Below, piece by piece: positions 40,900-50,764 of a stretch of 64,000 nt of DNA. Location: the NCBI GenBank assembly GCA_029204225.1, contig CM055109.1:25602723-25666722 (forward strand). The letters run 5' to 3'. The stretch is from Diphasiastrum complanatum. Taxonomy: Eukaryota; Streptophyta; Lycopodiopsida; Lycopodiales; Lycopodiaceae. A program made the translations under genes and the position numbers. Under the pieces are notes generated by a model. That model was given only the letters and a program-made list of their open reading frames with translations. It was not told the DNA's origin and ran no database searches. How positions within the stretch are numbered: the stretch's first letter is position 1; every line of letters begins with the position of its first letter.

Positions 40900-42037
40900 T
40901 TATTGGCGATATGTCCACTGCCTCTATAGTTAGTACACCATACCCCTAGTCTTTGAGGTCCATTATTGGCGATATGTCCACTGCCTCTACAGTTAGTACA
41001 CCATACCCCTAGTCTTTGAGGTCCATTATGTCCTTTTATATTGAGCTCACTAATTTTTTGACTGACCGTGTTTAATAATTCATCTTTCACTTGCCTTAAT
41101 GAATTCCTTAATACTTCCTCGAAATTATTTCCTCTATTCTTATCTTCGTTTGATCCTTTATTAAAATTTGGATTATCTTCTAAAGATACATCCACCCATG
41201 CTTTTTGTCTTGTTTTAGAGGATTCTCCCATAACTTTAGTAGCATGTTCCAAAGCAATAGCTCTTGAAACTGCATCTTCAAATGTTTTTGGTGATTCAGA
41301 AGTGAGAACATACGCCATCTCATAGGGTAATCCAAGTACAAACCAAGCTATGAAAAATTCCTCTCTAGGAGGTTCTAGTAGCTTTTTGGCCAAAGATTGT
41401 ATTCGACTCACAAAATCTTTAATAGTTTCTTTTTCTCTCATCTTGATTTGACTTACCTGTCTTATAATTTGATTAGCATAGTTGATTTGTCTGCATCTAT
41501 CCAAAAAATTGGTTTTCAATTTATCCCAATAGATACTTTACTATAATTCAACTGTGAATACCATTCTAGAGCTGACCCCTCTAAAGTAGTGGGAAACAGT
41601 CTAAACATATCTTCACCATCATCTTCTAAATGTGCTCGACACACATTCATGAATCTTTGAATATGTAAATCTGCCTCCTCATCTTCTCTTCCTTTAAAAA
41701 TTGGAAGGATTGCATGAGTCCTCCCATTTTTATTTCTTCCTATGTTTCTTCCAGTTTTAGATGAGTATGATATACTACTTGTGTTATTCTTGTCATTTGT
41801 GTTATTTGATAATTCTTCCTCCATTGTTTTTGAATTTTCTATGATCTTATTTGAATCCTTTATTGATGATGTCTTATCTGGTGAGAATGCTCTTTCTTTT
41901 GTTATTGGTTCACTTATGCTGTTTATAATTTCTCTAGTTTCTCTAGCTAGCTTCTCAAATATTTCTTTTCTCCAAGCTCTTTCTTGAGCTCTTCGATTTC
42001 TCTCTTCTCTTTGTTTGTCAAACTGAGTATCACTCAT
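40842..42037 (-). pseudogene. Gypsy gag
   Basis: ATG at 42037 begins an Arg/Glu-rich N-terminus. The retrotransposon gag core follows (LPIFKGREDEEADLHIQRFM, LEGSALEWYSQL). A frameshift near 41520 moves to a second frame continuing LKTNFLDRCRQINYANQII, KMREKETIKDFVSRI and EEFFIAWFVLGLP. A 63-bp tandem duplication near 40905-41030 doubles a zinc knuckle. One copy lacks its last Cys (NNG) and the other has Tyr for its second Cys (CTNYRG), so neither is complete. Confidence 0.85.
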
Positions 42038-42242
42038 TCAAGACATTCATGTGGTTTACTTTGAGTGACTTCCCGTCTACTTCAAAATAACACCTCAAGG
42101 TTAGGATGGTAACAAAGTTCCTTCCAAGAATCCACCAATATTATCACTTAATATCATTCGTCCAACATCAACAAAACATTTTTATCATAGTATAGTCAAT
42201 TTTAAAAATTCCAACTTTTTTGTTCATTGACTTAACTAATGT

Positions 42243-42491
42243 TTATAGATTGTAACTATTAAATTCTTGAGATTTCGAAGTATGCCAAGTACCGAACATG
42301 TATATTTGAGCTATTATGCGGAAAGTTCCTGTTTCAAAGAAAAAGGTAAGTTTTAGATCAAACTCTCTTGGATCACCAAGATGCATAGAATTAGCTCTTA
42401 TATTAAATAACTCCTGAGAATAAAAAGAGATTTCTGCTGAAAGAAAGCATATTCTCAAGTAAAGTCGTAATGGTCTATGGGTTGAAGTCAT
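42243..42491 (-). CDS. Small frame between accessory module and gag
   Basis: 82 codons, minus strand, ATG 42491. No recognisable motif; Ser/Phe/Leu-rich. May be chance. Confidence 0.2.
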   Translation of the reverse strand: MTSTHRPLRLYLRICFLSAEISFYSQELFNIRANSMHLGDPREFDLKLTFFFETGTFRIIAQIYMFGTWHTSKSQEFNSYNL

Positions 42492-42522
42492 TCATCACAA
42501 GCAATCTCTAACATAGAGATCT

Positions 42523-43482
42523 TTAATCATCATCTATATAGATATCATTGAAAATATCTATCAATATATTTCTCGCAATATCCATAGATCGAACAAGATT
42601 GTTAAATGAATGTTGTTCTTGTTCTCCCCAATCGAAGTCTTCGCTATTACCCAACTCACTCAATGATTCTATAAATTCAAGGTAAGATGGTATAAATCTA
42701 CTCCATCCCTCTATTAAGGATAAAATGCCTTGTACTTCTTGAATAGTGGTCGGAGTAGGCCAACTCTGAGAGAAAGCTTGATTAGTTTCAACTATAGGCT
42801 GAATTGTTTCTATATTTTTCAGGGATGGTATATAAGGTAATCCCATACTATAGTCATATATCTTCTGTAATAAACACTTATATTGCTTCTATAGATGTTC
42901 TGGGGCCTTGATAGAATAGCTTCCACTGGGTAAACTTTCCTCTATGGTTTCACTAGTTTCAGAGTCTACTGTGGCCCAACATATGCCATTCAAGGTATAT
43001 TCTATATTTAAATATATATGATCAATTAAACCCAATTCATATAATGTTTCTATAAACTCTAATATCACTTTTCTTTGAGATTCAGACTTTATCCAAAATT
43101 GATAACAATCTATAGTTATAGTAACAGGATAACTGTCTCTCTCTCTCTATTTATTAGTCCTGGAATTTTTAATTACTTCCACTATCTTGTAAACAGGTTT
43201 AGATTCACTTTGTTCCCAAGTTTGTTGATAAGAATGCCAAATTTCCTTGATTAATACTTCATATTTCCTTACTAAGTTTCCTTGAGTATTGGTTTGAGTT
43301 ACTCTTATTTCACCTATTCCATGTGAGGTTTCCTTAGGAGATTCATACCATATACAGTTTCCTCTATACAATACCTCACAAGGTCTATTCCACTCGAGAT
43401 GTTCATGATATGGAATTTTAGATTCATCAATTTTCTCTTCCTTTTGATATATTTTAAGTCGTTTCTTTAACACAAATTTCAT
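42523..43482 (-). CDS. Accessory fused frame (A-B2-D) with two in-frame TAG codons
   Basis: 320 codons in one phase from ATG 43482, interrupted only by TAG at 43147-43149 and 42889-42891. Segment A (111 codons) has CIWYESPKETSHGIGEIRV and LVRKYEVLIKEIWHSY. Segment B2 has PVTITIDCYQFW, RKVILEFIETLYELG, LNIEYTLNG and VDSET, and matches the separate gene at 44232-44483. Segment D (from codon 213) has WPTPTTIQEVQGILSLIEGW and FDWGEQEQHSFNNL, which follow the pattern of the Ty3/gypsy RT thumb without a palm before it. Two amber codons could mean readthrough or two small frames in succession. It lies upstream of gag on the same strand. No family is known to me. Confidence 0.5.
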
Positions 43483-43511
43483 ATTCCAACATCATATAGA
43501 TATATAAGTAA

Positions 43512-44137
43512 TTAATAGGGATTTACATAGTTAAAATTGATTCCTCCCATAAATTTATGAATATGCCTACGATACTTGCGGGGCACATGTTTATAAGGGG
43601 GAGTTAGAAATAGCCATACTATTTTAGCGAACGGCCGTATCAATCTAACATAGTCTATTATGTTTTTCTCTTCAACAATTTGATAAGTTCTCCATACTAG
43701 ATGAAGATAGACACAATTTACTTTAAGCTTGTCCACAAAACCAGTGCCTATAAAAAAAGATAATGCAGATCTTCCTGCTTGATCATAAGGATATGCATAT
43801 CTGTATAAATCTACTATTGCTATTTTATTTAACAGATTAGCTTCCCATCCATAATCGTTGGTTTTAGTATAATAATCTTCTCTATAGGGATTAGGTGGTA
43901 CCAAAGAGATATAAGAAAGACTATATGGTGGTTTTGTAGGATAAACAGTATACCTCACTCCTGTAATGGCATGTAGTAATTGTACTTTAAACCCTCAGGT
44001 AGATTGGTAATATTTTCACGAAGGTTATACCACCAACATAATTCTATTTCATAAGGAAATAAGACACTAAGAATCCACTCTAAATCATAATGGTACAAAT
44101 CACCTTCCCTTCTAGAATGCAGACTATCATTGATCAT
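43512..44137 (-). CDS. Accessory frame C of unknown function
   Basis: A first frame from ATG 44137 (HYDLEWILSVLFPYEIELCW) stops where a second frame begins with overlap and no ATG of its own (43958, GTG). They are best read as one gene with a frameshift near 43957. The second part has KPPYSLSYISLVPPNPY, GWEANLLNKIAIVDLYRY and IVWLFLTPPYKHVPRKYRRH. It is rich in Tyr and Pro, with no membrane segment I trust. Same strand and spacing as its neighbours. Unassigned. Confidence 0.4.
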
Positions 44138-44231
44138 CTTTAGTAGTATTATTCATTATGGACGAAGGTCGAATGGATATCTTGTATTCTGTCTTCTATA
44201 AATATCACTCTTAGTATACCTTGTAGATACT

Positions 44232-44483
44232 CTAAGTGATACTAGAGTAACTTCCACTAAGTAGATTATCTTCTATTTCTTCTCTTACCTCAGAGTCTAC
44301 AAGAACCCAAGATTGTCCATCTAATGTATAGGTAGTATTGAGACATATGTGGATTATGGATTCTTGGTTATATAATTCTGATATATATGATAGTATCGAT
44401 TGCCGATCAGATTCAGGAATTTGCCAAATATTCCAACAATGTATAGTCACTATTATACCCTCATCAGTGGATGCTATCTCCAT
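44232..44483 (-). CDS. Accessory gene B1, paralogue of segment B2
   Basis: 83 codons from ATG 44483. It aligns along its length with segment B2 of the downstream fused frame: VTIHCWNIW with VTITIDCYQFW, ILSYISELYN with ILEFIETLYE, LNTTYTLDGQSW with LNIEYTLNGICW, VDSEVREEIEDNLLSGSYS with VDSETSETIEESLPSGSYS. A conserved domain of about 75 residues, predicted alpha/beta by eye. No known family. Confidence 0.5.
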   Translation of the reverse strand: MEIASTDEGIIVTIHCWNIWQIPESDRQSILSYISELYNQESIIHICLNTTYTLDGQSWVLVDSEVREEIEDNLLSGSYSSIT

Positions 44484-44677
44484 TCACGATTTGTATAATT
44501 TTTTTTTGTAATATGAATTGACGATCTAGATTTATTTCACTTTAACTAGAGTATTCATATGCATCTCAATACTGATTATTTTCAGTCATATTGTCCATTA
44601 TTAAGCAAAGTCAATATTGAACATGGACCTATATAATCATGTATTATATGTTTCTTCACAAAGAGTTAAATAATAAA

Positions 44678-44887
44678 CTAGTTATAGATCTCATATATAA
44701 TCTCTAGGTACTCTATGACTTTTTGGAAGAACGGACATGTAGGATATTCTGAAAAAGTTAAATATTCGACTAATATATCCAACAATTCTCGTTCTATTTT
44801 AGAGTCTCTTAACAAAGATGGCTTTCCTATAACCACCACTGCTCTAACTCTCCAATTATAAATAGTTACGGCTGAAGGCACCTCCAT
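44678..44887 (-). CDS. Accessory gene B0, possible third B-like copy
   Basis: 69 codons from ATG 44887. Its start (MEVPS, VTIYNW) and a SKIERELLDILVEYL helix echo the start of B1 (MEIAS, VTIHCW, RQSILSYISELY), but the C-terminal part does not align. Spacing to B1 is similar to that within the module. Relationship tentative. Confidence 0.35.
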   Translation of the reverse strand: MEVPSAVTIYNWRVRAVVVIGKPSLLRDSKIERELLDILVEYLTFSEYPTCPFFQKVIEYLEIIYEIYN

Positions 44888-44969
44888 GTTTAAATGATAC
44901 TTTTTTATTCATAAAGGACTTTTTGTTTTTTCTTTATCTTATGATCTGTCTTGATTCATAATAACATCA

Positions 44970-45130
44970 AACAGTAATTGAGATCTTGAAAGGATTTCTC
45001 TTCTATAGATGTCCAATTAAAAGTAACGTCTTTCTTAAGAAGATTATATAAGGGTGTAGATATTTGATCATAATTCCATATAAATCTTCTATATAACCAC
45101 ATAATCCTAGAAACACTCTTACTTCATGAA
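44970..45130 (-). pseudogene. RT-thumb-like fragment upstream of the accessory module
   Basis: With one frameshift the minus strand reads VRVFLGLCGY, then RRFIWNYDQISTPLYNLLKK, then DVTFNWTSIEEKSFQDL. This is the Ty3/gypsy thumb/connection sequence. Palm motifs before it are not convincing (a SSDILVHI segment near 45260 might be a remnant). It resembles segment D of the fused frame in kind but not in detail. Confidence 0.6.
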
Positions 45131-45653
45131 CATCTTTTATAGAAAAAAAAAAAATATTCATCTTTATCTTATTGAACTATTCATCTTTGAATTCTTCTTT
45201 CAGTCCCTCCAAATGATTATCATTTAAGCATTTTCTATACTTCTATGGCAATATGAACTAGGATATCACTAGAGTATCTAGCTTTCATGGATCTAAATCC
45301 CATTGTGGTCGCCATAAAACATGTGGTATGTTTGGTGTGTTGCTTAATAGTGTTCATAACACTATAGCGTGGTTTTGTATGATTATGAAGCCAATCATTG
45401 GGTTTCTAGTTCGGATATTGCCATAGATTATACTAGAAAGTAACTTAAGTTTGAACCCATTCACCTCATAAGTAATCCATCTCAAATATTCTTTTCAATG
45501 ATATTAATATTTTTCATTTACTAATTCTTGTGTTCTCTCCAATCAAGCAAACTTAATTTGATTCAATCTTTGATGCAATTGCCTTGATCTATCTACAAAA
45601 GCTTGACCATCTTTTTCAATGGTTTTATCATGATAATGTATGTGGTTTTGAAA

Positions 45654-45654
<1 letters not shown>
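45131..45654. other. 5' internal region of the gypsy element
   Basis: AT-rich. Minus-strand pieces such as EKDGQAFVDRSRQLHQRLNQ (near 45590) look coding but are isolated and interrupted. No family is recognised. Confidence 0.3.

Positions 45655-45722
<68 letters not shown>
45655..45722. repeat. (TA)n microsatellite beside the 5' LTR
   Basis: An uninterrupted AT/TA run of about 65 bp lies within 13 bp of the inner edge of the right LTR, where the primer-binding site would be expected. No TGG-starting primer site is visible on the minus strand there. Confidence 0.9.
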
Positions 45723-45727
<5 letters not shown>

Positions 45728-45734
45728 GCTCTAA

Positions 45735-46685
45735 TGGTGGTTTTCAACCACTTTGAGCAATAGCTTCTCCATGTTTTTCAATGGATTAGCAATAGCTGAT
45801 TTAACATGCTAAGTATATTTGTTAAGCATTACACATCACTCAAACTGAGAAATTTATGATAAAATTCTCTTAAAAGTCATTTTTCTCAATTTTAGTGAAT
45901 TCTATGAGTTGTAAGGATCAATTTACCTTTTTGGATCATTCGGATCCGAGTTACGGATTAGAAGTTATAGTCATTTGAAAATCCTTAATAAGTTTAACTC
46001 TTGAAAAGCATATATAATATTCCATTATAAAAACAGAATCTAATTGTTCTTTATTTTCTGGAGTTTTTACAATAGAAGGTTAATCTGTGATTCATTAGAC
46101 TGTAAAAACATACCATTTATTGTATACTATGGGTTATAGATTCAATATGAGCACATAAATCCATTTTTTTTCAAATTCATAAAAACAGATACTTATTATT
46201 CATAATAACCAAAAAACCAATCTACATGCTTAACCAAATGATTAAACCATAAAATACAGTTAAAAGGTAAATGATTTCACCTCAGATCTTTATGCTCTGA
46301 CTTAAATTTCAAGGGCATGTCCAAAGGTTAAGGGATCTTCAGCAGGTCCGGTCCAATAGGTAATTCATTGTTTCAAAGTCACTTTTGAGTGTTGCTAAAA
46401 ATAGCTTATTGCTATTTAACAAACTTACTAGAAATAGTAACGTAGTAAAAATAGTTCTAATTTGTCTGATATAATTGTCATTTGAAAATTGATTATGACA
46501 TTTGAACATGCCATAGAATTTCATAGCTACTCTTTAACATAGCCACATTCGTATATCAGTAAAAAGTGGCATAATAGCAGATTTTGCACATATGAGATAC
46601 ATCTAACACATTTTCTTCTAGAAAATCAGCATCAATGATTGTAGTTGCTGAAATTTTGAAATTTTGACCAGAAAAATGCACTACA
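45735..46685 (-). repeat. Gypsy 5' LTR (right)
   Basis: 951 bp, matching the left repeat at about 96-97 percent by eye. It has an extra segment of about 20 bp near 46506-46525 (CATGCCATAGAATTTCATAG). Confidence 0.8.
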
Positions 46686-46689
46686 CTAA

Positions 46690-46992
46690 TGATTTCTAAG
46701 AAATATTCTTCTCACTTATGGATAGCAATCAACTGTCATTTGTATGATTTTTTCAAGTTATCCCATAAGTCATCCACCCTTCGTCCAGTAATACTGCATA
46801 TGACCTAACTAATTCTACTTGGTCATTTTTCTACTCGATCGTAATCCAACCGTACCCATGTACAATTTTTCTTGGTTCTTTGTACCAGGTGTCGTCTCTA
46901 AGAGATGCTAGGGTTGGTGGGTCGTAGGGTAACGATTTTTGACTCAGCGCTTTGGTTTTCACCTTTACCCTAGGTTTCATAAGGAACCCCAT
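46690..46992 (-). pseudogene. Decayed second copy of accessory segment A (and start of B)
   Basis: Just outside the gypsy element the minus strand reads MGFLMKPRVKVKTKAL, then DDTWYKEPRKIVHGYGWITI and VELVRSYAVLLDEGWMTYG. This aligns with segment A of the fused frame (MKFVLKKRLKI, CIWYESPKETSHGIGEIRV, LVRKYEVLIKEIWHSY). A following MTVDCYP in another frame matches the start of B2. There are three stops and a frameshift. It therefore belongs to another, older element carrying the same gene set, into which the 13.9-kb element may have inserted. Confidence 0.65.
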
Positions 46993-47908
46993 TCTCTAAC
47001 ATGTCCCATCACTTTATGAAATCTTTCTAGTAGTACTTGGCAACACTGCCTAAACTCCCTGCTGGTGAAAACTATATGCAGTCTCCAGTCCGAACTACAT
47101 CCTTCTCAGATGTTGGAAGTAGAATGTCCTTGGTGAAGTTGGATCATGTGCAGCTAGGGTTGCATTGTGAAGTCATGTGTGACAAGGCCCTAAAACGTAT
47201 GTTCTAGGTGTGGAATCAGCACACATCACTGTGTAATGCTAACCACTTTGACTTGTGATACTTGATATCAATAGGTGGTACTAGCCGGTTGTACGGTCAT
47301 GCTAGCTTGTGGCTGATGGTTTAAATAGTGGAATCATTCTCAACACATGGAATCTAGGACCTATGAAACTTGTAGACCATTGGTAGTATGACTACCCTTC
47401 AAACACTATTTCCTTATCAGGTAGCTCCCAGTAGACGCACCAATGTTAGGCCTTTTTCGGATGTGGGGTTGGTTTCATCAGAAAGCCCCTAAAAGGGGAA
47501 GGGCCCACAATGCCCTTACGGTAGGGACTGAGGACAGCCGCTTCCAACCCTGGTGGCTCGTTCGATCGCCTTGTGCTCCTCTAGCCAACGGAAGTTTCCA
47601 GGCTTTCACAAGTATGGTAGGAAGAGGGTAGGTTCTGTTTCAATCAACTTGGTCTTGGTACAATACTAAGATTATCCTCTCGAATGGAAAAGGTGTGGCA
47701 CTACTATCAAGACTGGTTCTTCTAGAATAGTATTAAAACTATGAGATCCCGCATTCTTGCAAGATCCACTATTGGTAGGATGTAGGTCTCTGGAGCTCTA
47801 AGGATTTCTTCCAACCGTTCTACCCCAAGCATGGATATAATTCTTTGGCGGTGGTGTATCTTCAACCCCAGTAAGATAATAATGATCAGATACGAGATGA
47901 CGATGTAA
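46993..47908. other. Possible older LTR/primer region, no gene
   Basis: On the minus strand a sequence ending CCTAACA (47434) is followed by TTGGTGCGTCTACTGGGAGC, which looks like an LTR end next to a primer site. It would place the 5' LTR of an older minus-strand element at about 47434 to at most 47908, upstream of the decayed segment A copy. The far LTR end was not found. The plus frame at 47443-47631 has no recognisable motif. Confidence 0.35.
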
Positions 47909-48211
47909 TGTTAGGTCCTAAAGGGAGATTGGGATGCATCCCTGCCATTTGTTGAAAATCAATGATAAACTTTATTGTTACTGTTTACGATGTACATTAA
48001 TGTTGACAATTGTGACCAACTGTCATTAGCCGTAGGCTAGTCTATTAGTCTACTCGTAGGTTTTCTCTCTCTATCAAGGTTCAAGGTTTATTTGTACATT
48101 TTACATTTTGTACGAGTTAGTGTGATAGTGTGATTGTGTGTGTTCTTCTTCCGCCTTCTTGTGGTGATTGCTTATGGTGTATGCTTGATGTTCCATATCT
48201 AATTATTGACA
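47909..48211 (+). repeat. Copia C2 5' LTR
   Basis: A 303-bp segment beginning TGTTAGGTCC and ending TTGACA, followed directly by TGATATCAAACC (48212-48223), a variant of the copia initiator-Met primer site (three changes). No partner LTR is visible in the window. Confidence 0.6.
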
Positions 48212-49166
48212 TGATATCAAACCAGCGATAGTCCTACGTGCCTGATCAGTGGATACAGCTTGTCACAGGATCCGCAATGAAGTGAGAAAGTTGTTCACGG
48301 AGGTGAAAGCTTGGAGAGACAAAAATGGCTGGAAGAAATCCTTCTTTGGTGTATTTTGCAGATTTGGAGCTCAAAATCATCAGTGGGGAACGAAGATAAT
48401 CCTGGAGGCATCAGAAAGGCCAAGGCAACATTAGACAGATTGAAATTTGTTGAGTGGAGTGTTTTTTTTTTTTTCCAATACTTCCTAGTTGTTGTGAAAA
48501 GCACAGTCTCAGAGGCATCAAAAAGGCCAGGCAGTATCAGACAGATTGAAAATCTATTGAGTGGGGGGAGATTTTTACAATACTTTCTAGTTCTTGTGAA
48601 AAGTGCCACTTGTGTGAGAGGTTTGCCAAGAAATCTCTCATTTGTCTATTTGGGGTACAACAAATCACACTAGATAGTGTTTAGTACTGCAATTCGGAGT
48701 TAGGAGGCTTCATACTTTTCACATTACTGATCTCTGTCTTTTGAATGATCACACATTTCGAAATCTTTGCGCGTAGCCGCCGCGCCGAAGTGGAAAATCT
48801 AGAATACTCTCTGAAAGTTCTTATATTCCCTCTACTTTTCATCTTTTCCGTACCAATATCGGATCGACACACCAGAGGTAAAAAAAATCTTGAACAGTCG
48901 TACATCTGCGCGTCGTCGTACAGATATAGCATATCCGTACCAATATCGGATCCACACGCCAAAGGTAAAGAAAATATTGAGCAGTTGTACATCCGCACGT
49001 CATACCGATATCACATACCCATACCAATATCGGATCCACGCGCACGAGCTAAAGAGAATTCTGAGCAGTCGTGCACCCGCGCGCCATACCGATATCAGGT
49101 GTACAATAAAAAATTTACAATTCTATGGTGTGATAAATTTTGTGATTCAGACTCATCTATCCAGTA
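48212..49166 (+). other. C2 leader with two tandem repeat blocks
   Basis: Block 1: a unit of about 105 bp (GGCATCAGAAAGGCCA, CAGACAGATTGAAA, TTGTGAAAAG) twice at about 48402-48500 and 48509-48605. Block 2: a unit of about 89 bp (ACCAATATCGGATC, then GGTAAA, GAGCAGT, CGTACATC, ATACCGATATCA) three times at about 48850-49105. Non-coding. Confidence 0.7.
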
Positions 49167-49658
49167 ATGGCAACTCTAAGCGAGAGTGTCCTTAATGAGT
49201 CAAGCAAATTGGAAGGTGCCGGCAACTATGCAGTTTGGAAATTCAAACTGAAGAACATTTTGATAGGACAAAATGGAAAGCCCAGAATGTCATCAAAGGA
49301 GCTATGGGAGATCGTGACAGGTGAAGAGACAAGGCCAGTGATTGAAGAAGATCAACGGGCATTTGATAGGAGAAAATGGAAAGCCCAGAATGTCATCAAC
49401 TTATTAGTTAGAGATGCAATTATTCCCTATATTCCAGATTCTAATGGACCAAAAGAAATGTGGGATACATTGAAGGCATTGTTTGAAACGACAAATACAT
49501 CTCGAATACTATTTCTGAAGACAAAGTTGCATACATTGCGGATGGATGATGGTGTAATTATTGTCGATCACATACTGAAGATCAAAGAGATCTGTGACCA
49601 ATTAGCAGCAGTTGGAGAGCGAGTACAAGATTGTGAGATCGTGCAATTGACATTGAAT
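49167..49658 (+). pseudogene. Copia C2 gag, truncated
   Basis: ATG 49167 opens a typical copia gag (SKLEGAGNYAVWKFKLKNIL, then FETTNTSRILFLKTKLHTL and IKEICDQLAAVGERV). After QLTLNS the frame runs into the LTR of element C4 at about 49658. The remaining gag, zinc knuckle and pol are missing here. It resembles the C3 gag (NYAVWKFKMKNIL), so the two are related. Confidence 0.8.
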
Positions 49659-50276
49659 AGCTTTAGTCCAAGGTGCTTTTTGGCTTTTTCGGCCATTTTG
49701 CCTTCTTCGTTGTCTTAAATCTAAGAGCGCCATCAGGATTTACATACCTTAGGGCACCTTTAGGATTTGCATACCTTCAGTCTAAAGGCACCTTCGAGTT
49801 TTTCGGATTTTTTCGTTTTTGCTACATTGGCAAACTAACGTCGCCAACTTATCATCAACCCTAAAATAACTAGAGAAACAAATATCCTAAGGGCAGTTAC
49901 CAACTTTGTACATATGCAAAATTGGAGTAAATGGCAGTTAAGACATAAAGATATTTTTCTCTCAACACTTGTAAATATATATACTAGTTGAATCAAGCTA
50001 TATTTAAGTGTTAATTGAATTTCTTTTTCATTCAAAGTTATATGTAGCCAGCATTATCATGCTCAACAGGCTGAAGTTATTACTTCAAGCCATTCTACTC
50101 CTATTGATATTAATCGGAGTGCAATTTTTGTCTCGCTACTATGTTGTTCATTTGCGCAATCTTTATGAATTCTTCTACTTGAATATTTCTGCTGCTAACT
50201 GTTGCATTTCCATTCCTACACGTCGCGCTCTAATCCTCGAGCTTCCGCTGCCACTCACGCTCGGTGTTTTACGACA
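49659..50276 (+). repeat. Copia C4 left LTR, 5'-truncated
   Basis: It matches the second half of the right LTR (from about 58120) and lacks the first 500 bp or so, including the minisatellite part. It ends TTTACGACA, followed by TGGTATCAAAGT (50277-50288), a slightly changed initiator-Met primer site. Confidence 0.75.
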
Positions 50277-50478
50277 TGGTATCAAAGTAGGCATTTCAGT
50301 AATCTGCATTTCTACTGCGAATTATCAGTCTTGTTTCTATCAATATGTCCTTCTAGCAAACGCATAGCCAATAGTATTTCGACAATCGTTGTTTCTACCA
50401 ATGATCTTGTTCAACCAGAATGGATCCATCATCTAGTTCATCTCTCATTGACAGGCTCTACAATCTGGATACTGAGAA
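50277..50478 (+). pseudogene. Copia C4 primer site and gag start
   Basis: From ATG 50420 a frame reads MDPSSSSSLIDRLYNLDTEK up to the C3 insertion site. Across C3 it continues in frame at 55824 as TFTSRDVIFVED, which is the post-integrase hinge. C4 therefore carried a gag-to-pol deletion at the place where C3 sits. Confidence 0.6.
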
Positions 50479-50752
50479 AGTTAGAACTAAAGTGAATCAC
50501 CGTGTTACGGTACTGTGGGTCCTATCAGTGGATAAGGATCAGTTGGCCTCGCCACAAGGCAAGTCGATGGGACATACGTCCTGCCAACGGCAACCTGGGT
50601 CATGCATGGGTTGCCTGAGTGAACAACTATATGTACAGTGTAATCTCATTTTTGAGAAATACAGTTGCTATGTGAGCTTGCTGTGGAGAGTGTTTTCTGT
50701 CTGTGCTACTGTGTAGCATGATCTGTGTTCCTGTGCAAAACAAATTCTAAGG
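50479..50752 (+). repeat. C3 5' LTR
   Basis: 274 bp, followed directly by the primer site TGGTATCCGAGC (one change from canonical). Confidence 0.85.
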
Positions 50753-50764
50753 TGGTATCCGAGC

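Larger units (their letters stand above)
32808..46685 (-). mobile_element. Large Ty3/gypsy element with extra genes (about 13.9 kb)
   Basis: Two related direct repeats (32808-33741 and 45735-46685) frame minus-strand gag, protease, RT, RNase H and integrase plus unassigned frames on both sides. Outer ends read ACTACA on the right side of each LTR (TGTAGT on the coding strand). Possible target duplication CTAA or CTAAT at the left edge (32804-32808) and after 46685. The left boundary is uncertain by about 10 bp because TAGCTCTAATGG precedes both repeats. The LTRs differ at roughly 3-4 percent plus an indel of about 20 bp, so the copy is old, consistent with its frameshifts. The DGGS protease motif suggests a Tat/Athila-type lineage. 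Confidence 0.8.

Noticed and set aside
43512-43958. Frame C as a viral movement or coat protein
   Set aside because: No supporting motif could be identified; left as unknown.
32808-46685. Endogenous pararetrovirus as the source of the 32.8-46.7 kb block
   Set aside because: It has LTRs, a polypurine tract and an H2C2-DDE-type integrase, which pararetroviruses lack; no movement protein motif was seen.
47443-47631. Plus-strand 62-codon frame
   Set aside because: It sits in a probable LTR region and has no recognisable motif.
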